Origin: Amycolatopsis sp. DSM 110486
GTDB lineage: Bacteria > Actinomycetota > Actinomycetes > Mycobacteriales > Pseudonocardiaceae
NCBI RefSeq assembly: GCF_019468465.1
Contig: NZ_CP080519.1
Span: forward strand, 2,743,001-2,807,000
Reading direction: 5' to 3'
DNA length: 64,000 nt
The translations under genes were made by a program, and so were the position numbers. Positions 36,048 through 43,711 of the stretch are shown here, in pieces; positions within the stretch are counted from its first letter, which is position 1; each line of letters starts with the position of its first letter. The notes under the pieces were generated by a model. It made no database searches and was not told the DNA's origin. It saw only the letters and a program-made list of their open reading frames with translations.

Positions 36048-38288
36048 ATGCCCGCGACCTCTCTGGCGGACTGGCTGCGTGCGGAGTCCGACGACGCACT
36101 CGCCGACCTGCTGCGCACCCGTCGCGATCTGTCGACCCCGCCGCCTTCCGACACCACCGTGCTGGCCACGCGCGCCGGCACACCGGGCTCCGTCGCGCGA
36201 GCTTGCGAGGACCTCGACACGTTCACGTTGGCGGTGCTCGACGGCCTGCTCGTGGCGGGAGCGGACACCGCGCCGGTTTCGCTGGCTTCGGTCGCGGCAC
36301 TGGTCGGAACAGACATTTCGGGCCCGCTGACGCGGTTGCGTGCGCGGGCGCTGGTGTGGGGCACGGACGACGAGCTGCGGGTGCCTCCGGCGGCGCGTGA
36401 CGCGCTGGGGCCGTTCCCGGCGGGCCTCGGGGCGCCGTCGCCGGCGTTGGCGGCTTCCGACTTGGCGGCGCTGCTGGCGGAGGTCGGCGAGGACGAGCGC
36501 AAGGTGCTCACGGCGCTGGCCGCGGGCCCGCCGATCGGGCGCACGCGTGACGCGAGCTTCGACGTCTCGCTGTCCGACGCGGCCACGCCCGTACAGAAGC
36601 TGCTGGCGCGCTCGCTGTTGCTGCGCCGCGACGACCAGACGGTGGAGCTGCCGCGCGAGCTGGGGCTGTTGCTGCGCGGCGGGGCGGCGTTCGAGGCGGC
36701 CACACTGGTCGAGCCGAAGCTGCCCGTCCATCCACATCAGACGGACACTGTGGACTCCACGGCGGCCGGCGAGGCGATGGAGTTGTTGCGGCAGACGGAG
36801 ACACTGCTGCGTTCCTGGTCGGCCACACCGCCGCCCGTGCTCAAGTCCGGCGGACTGGGCGTGCGGGAGCTGCGGAAGATGGCGAAGGACCTCGAGTCCG
36901 ACGAGGCGCGCGCTTCCTTCGTCGCGGAGCTGGCCGTGGGCGCCGGCTTGGTGGCCGACAGCGAGGCGACGACGCCCGAGTGGGTGCCGACCACGCTCAC
37001 GGATTCGTGGCTCGCGTCGCCGACGGTGCAGCGCTGGATGACGCTCGCGCAGGCGTGGCTGGAGCTGCCACGGCTGCCCGGGCTGGCCGGCGGGCGGGAC
37101 GCGAAGGACAAGCCGATCGCGCCGTTGTCGGAGGATCTGCGTCGCCCGCTGGCGCCGGTTGCGCGCCGTCGGGTGCTGGTTGCTCTGGGGGATCTGGCGC
37201 CTGGCTCCGGCGTGAAGAGCGTGGACGAGCTGGTGGCCGTGCTCGCGTGGCGCGCGCCGCGGCGGGGCGGACGGCTGCGTGACGAGACCGTGCGCTGGAC
37301 GATGGCCGAGGCGTCGGCGCTGGGCCTGGTCGGCCTGGGCGCGCTGACCACCGCCACTCGGCTGCTGCTGGAGGACGACCGCCCCGGCGCCGTCGAGGCG
37401 ATGCACGACGCGCTGCCCAAGCCCGTCGACCACGTGCTGGTGCAGGCGGACCTCACGGTCGTCGCGCCGGGACCGCTCGAGCCCGAGCTGGCGACCGCCA
37501 TGGCCGCCGTCGCCGACATCGAGTCGGCCGGGCACGCGACGGTCTACCGCGTCACCGAGCCGACCGTGCGCCGCGCCCTCGACACCGGCCGTACCGCCGA
37601 CGAGCTGCACGCGCTGTTCCGCTCCAAGTCCGCCACCCCCGTGCCGCAGTCGCTCACGTACTTGATCGACGACGTCGCCCGCCGCCACGGCCGCCTCCGC
37701 GGCGGCGCCGCCGGGTCGTTCCTTCGTTGTGACGACGAGGCCTTGCTGGCCGAGGTCCTCGCCCACCCCGTCGCCGCGGAGTACGACCTGCGCATGATCG
37801 CGCCGACGGTCCTCATCAGCCCCGTGCCGCTCGGCGAAGTCCTGGAAGCCTTGCGCGGCGCGGGTTTCGCGCCCGCCGCCGAAGGCCCCGACGGCCGCGT
37901 CGTCGACATCCGCCCGTCCGGCCGCCGCCTCCCCGCGCGCGCCCGCGCGGCCCGCTCGCGCCCCGGCGAGCAGGCCGTCCTCACCGACGACCAGGCCACG
38001 CGCATCGTCGCCAACCTCCGCGCCGGCGACGCGGCCACCGCCCGCCGCCGCGGCTCCGCCGTCCGCGCCCACTCCGGCGGCGGCGCCGACACCACCGCAA
38101 CACTGGACCTGCTCTCCCGCGCAACCCTCGAACGCCGCGAAGTGTGGATCGGCTTCGTCGACTCCCGCGGCACGGCCAGCCAACGCGTCGTCCGCCCGGT
38201 CCGCGTCGGCGGCGGCGTGCTGGAGGGGACGGATCACGAGCGGTACCCGTTGCACCGGATCACTTCGGCCGCGTTGGTGGAGGAGTAG
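36048..38288 (+). CDS. Helicase-associated domain protein (Rv0862c-like)
   Basis: 746 residues from the ATG at 36048 (MPATSLADWLRAESDDALADL), with TATCCT (36034-36039) 8 bases upstream indicating a leaderless mRNA. The first about 250 residues are winged-helix-like repeats (LARSLLLRRDDQTVELPREL). The C-terminal half has the Helicase_C_3/XPB-associated domain (DHVLVQADLTVVAPGPLEPE near 465, HATVYRVTEPTVRRALDTG) and a WYL-like final region (WIGFVDSRGTASQRVVRPVR). There are no helicase motifs of its own. In other actinobacteria the gene adjoins the XPB helicase gene, which is absent here. Confidence 0.85.
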   Translation: MPATSLADWLRAESDDALADLLRTRRDLSTPPPSDTTVLATRAGTPGSVARACEDLDTFTLAVLDGLLVAGADTAPVSLASVAALVGTDISGPLTRLRARALVWGTDDELRVPPAARDALGPFPAGLGAPSPALAASDLAALLAEVGEDERKVLTALAAGPPIGRTRDASFDVSLSDAATPVQKLLARSLLLRRDDQTVELPRELGLLLRGGAAFEAATLVEPKLPVHPHQTDTVDSTAAGEAMELLRQTETLLRSWSATPPPVLKSGGLGVRELRKMAKDLESDEARASFVAELAVGAGLVADSEATTPEWVPTTLTDSWLASPTVQRWMTLAQAWLELPRLPGLAGGRDAKDKPIAPLSEDLRRPLAPVARRRVLVALGDLAPGSGVKSVDELVAVLAWRAPRRGGRLRDETVRWTMAEASALGLVGLGALTTATRLLLEDDRPGAVEAMHDALPKPVDHVLVQADLTVVAPGPLEPELATAMAAVADIESAGHATVYRVTEPTVRRALDTGRTADELHALFRSKSATPVPQSLTYLIDDVARRHGRLRGGAAGSFLRCDDEALLAEVLAHPVAAEYDLRMIAPTVLISPVPLGEVLEALRGAGFAPAAEGPDGRVVDIRPSGRRLPARARAARSRPGEQAVLTDDQATRIVANLRAGDAATARRRGSAVRAHSGGGADTTATLDLLSRATLERREVWIGFVDSRGTASQRVVRPVRVGGGVLEGTDHERYPLHRITSAALVEE

Positions 38289-38324
38289 GTCCTCCACCGT
38301 CCTCAGAGGTTGCGCCGCCCTGCC

Positions 38325-39269
38325 TCACGCGGATGGTCTGCCCCGTCCGAGCAGTCGGCTCAGTTCGCCGGCGAGGGCGACCGATGCCTCGATCTCGGCC
38401 TTGCGGATGGACACGCTTTCCACCAGGAAGCCGAAGGGCAGACCGAGTTTGCGGCAGAAGGCGGTCAGGTCGCGGGCGGTCGTCAGGCAGTGCTGGTAGG
38501 ACTCGGCCAGTGTGTCATCGGCATGACGCAGGGAGTTTTCCAGCCAGCGTGGGACGTGGACGCCAAGCCACTTGAGGAAGGCCAGCGTCTTCACCGAGCC
38601 GCACACCGAGAGTGTGAACACGACGGGCTTCGGTTCCAGCTGCTGCTCGCGGCAGGCGTAGTAGTAGTCGGAGACCATGCTCTTCGCCGCGTCGGAGCTG
38701 TAGATCACCTGCGAAATGAAGTACGCGCAGCCCGCCTGCTGCTTGGTGATCAGTCGCCGGTGCTCGTCGGGGCGTTCGGTGATGGCGACGCCGCCGAGCA
38801 GCAGGTCCGGGCGGGCGTCCCGGCGCAGCGCCTGAGCCTGGGACAGGCGGGTCCGCACCTCCTTGTCCCTCGAAGACGCGCCGACGAACACAGTGAGCAC
38901 GCGGTCAGAGTCGGCTGTCTGCAACCAGGTCCGCAGGTGCGCCTCGGTGTACTTGCCCACGCAGCGGTAGACGACCGCCGGCCGGTGCCACTCGCCGAGG
39001 TATTCCGCGTGGTACACGGCGGGATCAAGGGTCGGCAGGTAGGGGAACGGCCGCTCCGCCGGGTTGCGGTCGCTCTCGTCGTCGATGTCGTACAGCGCCA
39101 GACCGTCGACCTCGAGGGAGTCCAACCGCGCCAACGTCGCCGCGGTGATCTCCCGGATCCGCTCGGGATCGGTACTCAGACGGGGCGGCGTGATGCCGAA
39201 CAGCAGGATCTCACTGCCGGCTTCGGTCACCAGCGTCCGGAGAGCGGCGCTGTCGCTGTGGTCCACCAT
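38325..39269 (-). CDS. Methylenetetrahydrofolate reductase-like TIM-barrel protein
   Basis: 314 residues. The sequence follows the MTHFR order loosely: ITPPRLSTDPE at the N-terminus, LLLGGVAITER near residue 165, TKQQAGCAYFISQVIYSSDAAKSM near 185 (compare the K-x-x-AGA-x-F-x-x-TQ segment of MetF), and a barrel C-terminus with FTLSVCGSVKTLAFLKWLGV. It lacks the usual MetF opening (E-x-x-PP with substrate glutamate) and the barrel is divergent, so folate specificity is doubtful. It stands alone, convergent with the Rv0862c-like gene. Confidence 0.6.
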   Translation of the reverse strand: MVDHSDSAALRTLVTEAGSEILLFGITPPRLSTDPERIREITAATLARLDSLEVDGLALYDIDDESDRNPAERPFPYLPTLDPAVYHAEYLGEWHRPAVVYRCVGKYTEAHLRTWLQTADSDRVLTVFVGASSRDKEVRTRLSQAQALRRDARPDLLLGGVAITERPDEHRRLITKQQAGCAYFISQVIYSSDAAKSMVSDYYYACREQQLEPKPVVFTLSVCGSVKTLAFLKWLGVHVPRWLENSLRHADDTLAESYQHCLTTARDLTAFCRKLGLPFGFLVESVSIRKAEIEASVALAGELSRLLGRGRPSA

Positions 39270-39312
39270 GCGCGGAAGCTAGCAGCTTCATCCGTCGGAC
39301 GGCGCTCCCCCG

Positions 39313-41031
39313 TCAGAGGTTGCGCAGGCCCCGCAGGACACGCTCCATGAAATCGCGCGAGGAGCGGTCGCCCAGGACGAGTTCGGTTTGGTGGATGAGG
39401 ACCAGGCCGATGTCGGCCATGTCGCCGACCAGGATTTTCACCACGCCGAGGGGCAGGTGGAGGTGGGCGGCGATCTCGGCGACCGAGCGGGTGTCCAGGC
39501 AGAGGTCGCAGATGCGGCGGTGCTCGATGGAGCGCACGCCCCGGTAGCGGCGGCCGTCGTCGCTGGTGGAGACGAGGGCTTCGAGGGCGAGGTTGTGGTC
39601 GGAGCGGGTGCGGCCGCGGGTGCGGGCGTAGGGGCGGACGCGGGATTTGGCCGGTTTTGCCACCGGGGGCACGTCTTCGCGAGACCACGTCTGCTCGGAC
39701 TCAGGTGAGTAGGGCTCGGCCGCGTACTGATCCTGGTGTGCCGCAACGGGTTCAGGCGCGTACTGCTCAGCCTCGGACTGGTGCGCGGCACGCTCGGGCG
39801 ATTCCTGCTCAGCCGGGTACGAGTCAGGCGAGTACGGCTCAGCCGGGTACGAATCATGCTGCGGCACAACGGTTTCGGGCGCGCGGCGGCGGCCGGTGGT
39901 GCGCTCCGGGGGTTCGGCGAGGCGGTGCTGGGCGTCGGCAGGCGGGAGGTAGCCGACGTCGGCCGGGGTGGGGCGGTAGGGCCGGTCGCGGTCGGCGGTG
40001 TCGACGGCGGCGCGGCGGCCGCGCAGGTCCGAGTGCGAAGGCGCCACGACGGCGTGGCGGCCGGTCGACTCGGAGGCGGGCGCTTCGAAATAGCCCGAGG
40101 AATACTCGGTGGCAGACGTCTGGTGGTGCTCGGCGGGATACGACGCCGGTGCGGCAGAACGGTTGTAGTCCGTCGGATAACCGGCATCGGAAGCAGGAAG
40201 CTGGTGGTAGCCGGAGGGGTACGGCTGAGCCTGCTGATACCCGGAGGCGTGAGGATCCGAAGCGGGAGCCTGGTGATAGCCGGAGGGGTACGGCTCAACC
40301 TGCCGGTGTCCCGAGGCGTAAGGATCCGAGGCGGGAGCCTGCTGATACCCCGAGGCGTAAGCATCCGAAGCGGAAGTCTGGTGGTACCCCGAGGCGTAAG
40401 CATCCGAAGCGGGAGCCTGCCGGTACCCCGACGCGTAGTCGTCAGCAACCGGAGTCTGGTAATAACCCGAGGCGTACGCGGCATCCGTAGCAGGCGCCTG
40501 CTGGTAGCCAGCGGACTCCGGAACACGCTGGTACCCCGACGCATGAGCAGCATCCTGCTCATACCCGGCCCCACCCGCAGGCTCCTCCACCGCAGCCAAA
40601 TGCCGCCGCTCCGGAGCCTGGTAATAAGCCGAGTCCTCCGGAACCTGACGGTCCTCGTGCGTCAAGTACGACTCGGCGTCGTAGTACCCCGAGGAAGTCC
40701 CGGTCTCCTCCCAGTACCCCGACTCCCCGTCCTCGACCCACTCGTACCCGTCATCGTCGTAGTGCTCAGAAGACGAAGGAGCAGCAGGAACAGGAGCAAC
40801 CGGACGAACAGGAGCAGGCGGACGAACAGGAGCAACCGGACGAACAGGAGCAACCGGACGAACAGGAGCAGGCGGCGGGACAGCAGAAGCAGCGGGCCGC
40901 CGGTGCGGCAGCATCGTCTTCAGCGTGCTCAGCTCGAAATGGCTCGGCGAGTCCACGCCTTCACGGTCGGTGCCCTTGTGCAGCGCGTCCCAAGCGCCCG
41001 TGTCCTGTTCGCCGAAGCCGGAGATCCTCAT
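39313..41031 (-). CDS. DUF742 (CvnC-like) protein with tyrosine-rich repeats
   Basis: 572 residues. Only the last about 120 residues are DUF742 (VRPYARTRGRTRSDHNLALE, RRICDLCLDTRSVAEIAAHL, GDMADIGLVLIH). Before it lie a P-V-R-P-x-A-P-V-R array (about residues 55-85) and, at about 170-310, a run of roughly a dozen short repeats of the form DxYASGYxQAPAS. This extension is Tyr/Ser/Pro-rich and likely disordered. DUF742 proteins form the third gene of conservons. It follows a roadblock gene by three bases; no kinase or GTPase belongs to this pair. Confidence 0.85.
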   Translation of the reverse strand: MRISGFGEQDTGAWDALHKGTDREGVDSPSHFELSTLKTMLPHRRPAASAVPPPAPVRPVAPVRPVAPVRPPAPVRPVAPVPAAPSSSEHYDDDGYEWVEDGESGYWEETGTSSGYYDAESYLTHEDRQVPEDSAYYQAPERRHLAAVEEPAGGAGYEQDAAHASGYQRVPESAGYQQAPATDAAYASGYYQTPVADDYASGYRQAPASDAYASGYHQTSASDAYASGYQQAPASDPYASGHRQVEPYPSGYHQAPASDPHASGYQQAQPYPSGYHQLPASDAGYPTDYNRSAAPASYPAEHHQTSATEYSSGYFEAPASESTGRHAVVAPSHSDLRGRRAAVDTADRDRPYRPTPADVGYLPPADAQHRLAEPPERTTGRRRAPETVVPQHDSYPAEPYSPDSYPAEQESPERAAHQSEAEQYAPEPVAAHQDQYAAEPYSPESEQTWSREDVPPVAKPAKSRVRPYARTRGRTRSDHNLALEALVSTSDDGRRYRGVRSIEHRRICDLCLDTRSVAEIAAHLHLPLGVVKILVGDMADIGLVLIHQTELVLGDRSSRDFMERVLRGLRNL

Positions 41032-41034
41032 GTA

Positions 41035-41460
41035 CTAACCACGCACCCCGCCCTGGAGCTGGGCGCGCAGTTCGGGCGTGAGCTGCTGGCCGACGCGCTC
41101 CACGAGCAGCGTCATCTCGTACGCGACCGTGCCGATGTCGCACGTGGGGGCGGCCAGCACGGCCAGCGACGACCCATCGGACACCGACATCAGGAACAGG
41201 TACCCGAGCTCCATCTCGACCACGGTCTGGTTCACACCACCGGCCTCGAAACACCGCGCGGCGCCCTGCGTCAGGCTCACGAGGCCCGACGCGACGGCCG
41301 AGAGCTGCTCGGCGCGCTCCTGCGGCAGACCTTCCGACGGCGCGAGCAGGAGACCGTCGGCCGACACCAGCACGGCGTGGGCGGCGCCGGCCACCCGGCG
41401 CACGAAATCCGTGATCAGCCAGCTGAACGTGCCCTGGCCTTCCTGGCCGGAAACGGTCAC
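41035..41460 (-). CDS. Roadblock/LC7 (CvnB-like) protein, second set
   Basis: 141 residues from the GTG at 41460, preferred because GGAGG stands 4 bases upstream; an ATG-frame start at 41484 is possible. The roadblock fold is clear: [49 protein letters not shown] and [19 protein letters not shown]. Such proteins act as GTPase partners near the membrane (MglB-like). It is closely similar to the roadblock gene at 43.2 kb and is probably a duplicate. It precedes the tyrosine-repeat DUF742 gene. Confidence 0.9.
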   Translation of the reverse strand: MTVSGQEGQGTFSWLITDFVRRVAGAAHAVLVSADGLLLAPSEGLPQERAEQLSAVASGLVSLTQGAARCFEAGGVNQTVVEMELGYLFLMSVSDGSSLAVLAAPTCDIGTVAYEMTLLVERVGQQLTPELRAQLQGGVRG

Positions 41461-41589
41461 TGTCCCTCCAAACTGGTCGAACACCGCCGAACACCGCCAT
41501 GATCGCCGGGCGGGCGTGAAGACGCCGTTCCAGCGTATTCACCCGCCCGACACTGTCGAGCCCGCGTCGGGCGAGCACCCGTGCACTGT

Positions 41590-41641
41590 GCGTACCCATA
41601 CGCACGCGCATCGCGCGAACCCATACGGGATCACGCATACG
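41590..41641. promoter_or_regulatory. Repeated CATACG motif upstream of the second roadblock gene
   Basis: GCGTACCCATACG (41590-41602) and GCGAACCCATACG (41615-41627) are direct repeats 25 bases apart; a third CATACG lies at 41636-41641. They lie 130-180 bases before the roadblock start in a gap of about 390 bases (41461-41853) with no gene. Confidence 0.4.
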
Positions 41642-41853
41642 TGGGTCACTCGGTGGTGGCGCCGGCAACTGTGCGCAGCGGGGTGTCTGCGCAGGTCACC
41701 GGCCGTTCGGCTGCCCGTTCGGGCCTCGCCGGCCCCGACCGTACCGAAGAGCGGGCGGGGAGCCCTACCCCGGTCGGAGGCACCACTCCCCGAAGCGGGT
41801 GAAGCACGTGGAGTTCACTCCAACGGCCGCACCCGGTTTCGGGTACTGGGGTT

Positions 41854-42462
41854 CTAGCCTGCCCTCAGTGCCGTGTCGTGAGCGATGGCGTGCTGCACGA
41901 CCGAGATCAGCACCTGCTTGGCGGAGTCACGCTCGCGCGCGTCGCAGGCCATGATCGGCACCGACGGGGAGATCGTCAGCGCGTGCCGGACGTCTTCGAT
42001 CTGGTGGTGCAGCAACCGGTCGAAGCAGTTGATCGCGACCACGTACGGCAGTTTCCGGTTCTCGAAGAAGTCGATGGACGGGAACGCGTCGGCGAGCCGC
42101 CGCGTGTCCACCAGCACCACGGCCCCGATCGCACCGACGGCGAGGTCGTCCCACATGAACCAGAACCGGTGCTGGCCCGGCGTGCCGAACACGTACAGCA
42201 CGAGGTCCGAGTCGAGCGAGATCCGGCCGAAGTCCATGGCGACCGTGGTGGTCGTCTTGTTCGGCGTGGCCGAAGTGTCGTCGTGGCCGACACTCGCCTC
42301 GGTCATCATGGCCTCGGTGGTCAGCGGGTCGATCTCCGAAATCGCCCCGACCATTGTCGTCTTGCCCGAACCGAACCCACCCGCGACCACGATCTTGGCC
42401 GACGAGGTCGGACCTGTCACCTGCGGTGTGTTCGCGTCGGAGTCAAATTCTCCGAAGCCCAC
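41854..42462 (-). CDS. Conservon small GTPase (CvnD-like)
   Basis: 202 residues from the GTG at 42462 (SD AAAGG). G1 is GGFGSGKTTMVG near residue 27, the switch/G3 region reads VLYVFGTPGQHRFWFMWDDL, and G4 is the NCFD variant. This is the MglA-like, ATP/GTP-binding CvnD family. Its start overlaps the DUF742 stop by 20 bases. As the last gene of the kinase-roadblock-DUF742-GTPase operon it should cycle under control of the roadblock protein. Confidence 0.9.
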   Translation of the reverse strand: MGFGEFDSDANTPQVTGPTSSAKIVVAGGFGSGKTTMVGAISEIDPLTTEAMMTEASVGHDDTSATPNKTTTTVAMDFGRISLDSDLVLYVFGTPGQHRFWFMWDDLAVGAIGAVVLVDTRRLADAFPSIDFFENRKLPYVVAINCFDRLLHHQIEDVRHALTISPSVPIMACDARERDSAKQVLISVVQHAIAHDTALRAG

Positions 42463-43207
42463 TGAGCACCCTTTCCATGAACTCGATACTGGGGCGGTCG
42501 CCCGAGGAAGTGCTGCTGGTGGTGTGCACCAGCACCAGTCCGAGACCCGCCACGTCACCAATGAGCACCCGCACGACGCCGAGCGGCAGGCGCAGAAGCG
42601 CCGCCACCTCCGCGACCGAGCGGGTGTCGATGCACAGATCGCAGATGGACCGGTGCTCGGGCACGCGCACGCGGTCCAGCACGCGCCCCTGCTCGCTGGT
42701 CGAGACCAGGGCCTCGATCGCGAGGTCGTAGGTCGGCCTCGTCCGGCCGCGCGTGCGGAAGTACGGGCGCACGAGCCCGGACGTCTCCACCTCGGCCGCC
42801 GGAGGTTCGTCCACGTACTCGCCCGCGGCCTGCTGCGGCAGGGCTTCGGCGAGCTCGTTGGACGACGGTCCCGGCGAGCCGTCGCGCTGCGCGCTGAACG
42901 CCGCGAACTCCGCGGAGTCGTACAGCGGCCCGCTCGCGCCGCCGAACAGCTCGGCGCCCGGACCGCCCAGGAGGCGGTCGCGGTACTCGCCGGTGATCGG
43001 CTGCTGCCCGGCATTGGAGTCCGTCAGCCAGTTCGGCGGCTCCCGCACCGGATCCGCGTCGGATCCCGTGGCGCGCCGGGCGCGCCACTCGCGGTCCACT
43101 CGGTCCCGGAAGGACTTCCAGTCCTCCCGGCCTTCGTCCCGCTCGGCCCAACCGCCGGTGAAATCGTCACCGAGCCGGCCATCGCCCCTCAAGCGCCCGT
43201 CGTCCAC
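42443..43207 (-). CDS. DUF742 protein (CvnC-like), main conservon
   Basis: 254 residues. An acidic, disordered first half (WKSFRDRVDREWRARRATG) precedes the DUF742 domain at about 145-254 (LVRPYFRTRGRTRPTYDLAI, RSICDLCIDTRSVAEVAALL, GDVAGLGLVLVHTTSS). The domain resembles a winged helix. It overlaps the GTPase gene, so the two are made together. It is half the length of the second DUF742 protein at 39.3 kb and lacks its repeats. Confidence 0.9.
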   Translation of the reverse strand: MDDGRLRGDGRLGDDFTGGWAERDEGREDWKSFRDRVDREWRARRATGSDADPVREPPNWLTDSNAGQQPITGEYRDRLLGGPGAELFGGASGPLYDSAEFAAFSAQRDGSPGPSSNELAEALPQQAAGEYVDEPPAAEVETSGLVRPYFRTRGRTRPTYDLAIEALVSTSEQGRVLDRVRVPEHRSICDLCIDTRSVAEVAALLRLPLGVVRVLIGDVAGLGLVLVHTTSSTSSGDRPSIEFMERVLSGLRRI

Positions 43208-43234
43208 GGTCTGCTCCTGAAGTTCCCGATCCGC

Positions 43235-43711
43235 CTAGCGGCGGATCGCAGCGCCCTGCAGTTGCGCGCGCATTTCCGGCGTCAGCTGCTGGCCGACTCG
43301 TTCGACCAGCAACGTCATCTCGTATACGACGAGACCGATGTCGCTGTCCGGCGCGCCCAGCACCGCGAGGCACGAGCCGTCGGAGACCGACATCAGGAAG
43401 AGGAAGCCGTTGGCCATCTCGACCACGGTCTGCGCGACCGGGCCGCCTTCGAACACCTTCGCCGCGCCGCGCGCCAGGCTGGTCAGCCCGGAGGCGACCG
43501 CCGCCAGCTGGTCGGCCCGGTCCTTCGGCAGCCCTCGCGAAGCCGCGAGCAGGAGCCCGTCGGCCGAAACGACCACCGCGTGGGCCGCGCCCGGAACCCG
43601 GTGGACGAAGTCCGTGATCAGCCACGCGAAGCTGCCCGCCACGCCGCCGCCGGCCCTGCCGTTCGGCTGCGCCGAGCCGCCCCCCGGCTGCACTGCACCC
43701 GCCCGTGTCAC
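43235..43711 (-). CDS. Roadblock/LC7 protein (CvnB-like), main conservon
   Basis: 158 residues: a Gly-rich N-terminus of about 25, then [54 protein letters not shown] and [19 protein letters not shown]. The GTG/ATG start overlaps the kinase stop by 4 bases (43708-43711), so translation is coupled. It likely bridges the sensor kinase and the GTPase. Confidence 0.92.
   Translation of the reverse strand: MTRAGAVQPGGGSAQPNGRAGGGVAGSFAWLITDFVHRVPGAAHAVVVSADGLLLAASRGLPKDRADQLAAVASGLTSLARGAAKVFEGGPVAQTVVEMANGFLFLMSVSDGSCLAVLGAPDSDIGLVVYEMTLLVERVGQQLTPEMRAQLQGAAIRR

Noticed and set aside
35829..38297. Minus-strand open frame of 822 codons opposite the Rv0862c-like gene
   Set aside because: Shadow of the plus-strand gene; no recognisable domain and typical antisense Arg/Gln/Gly composition.
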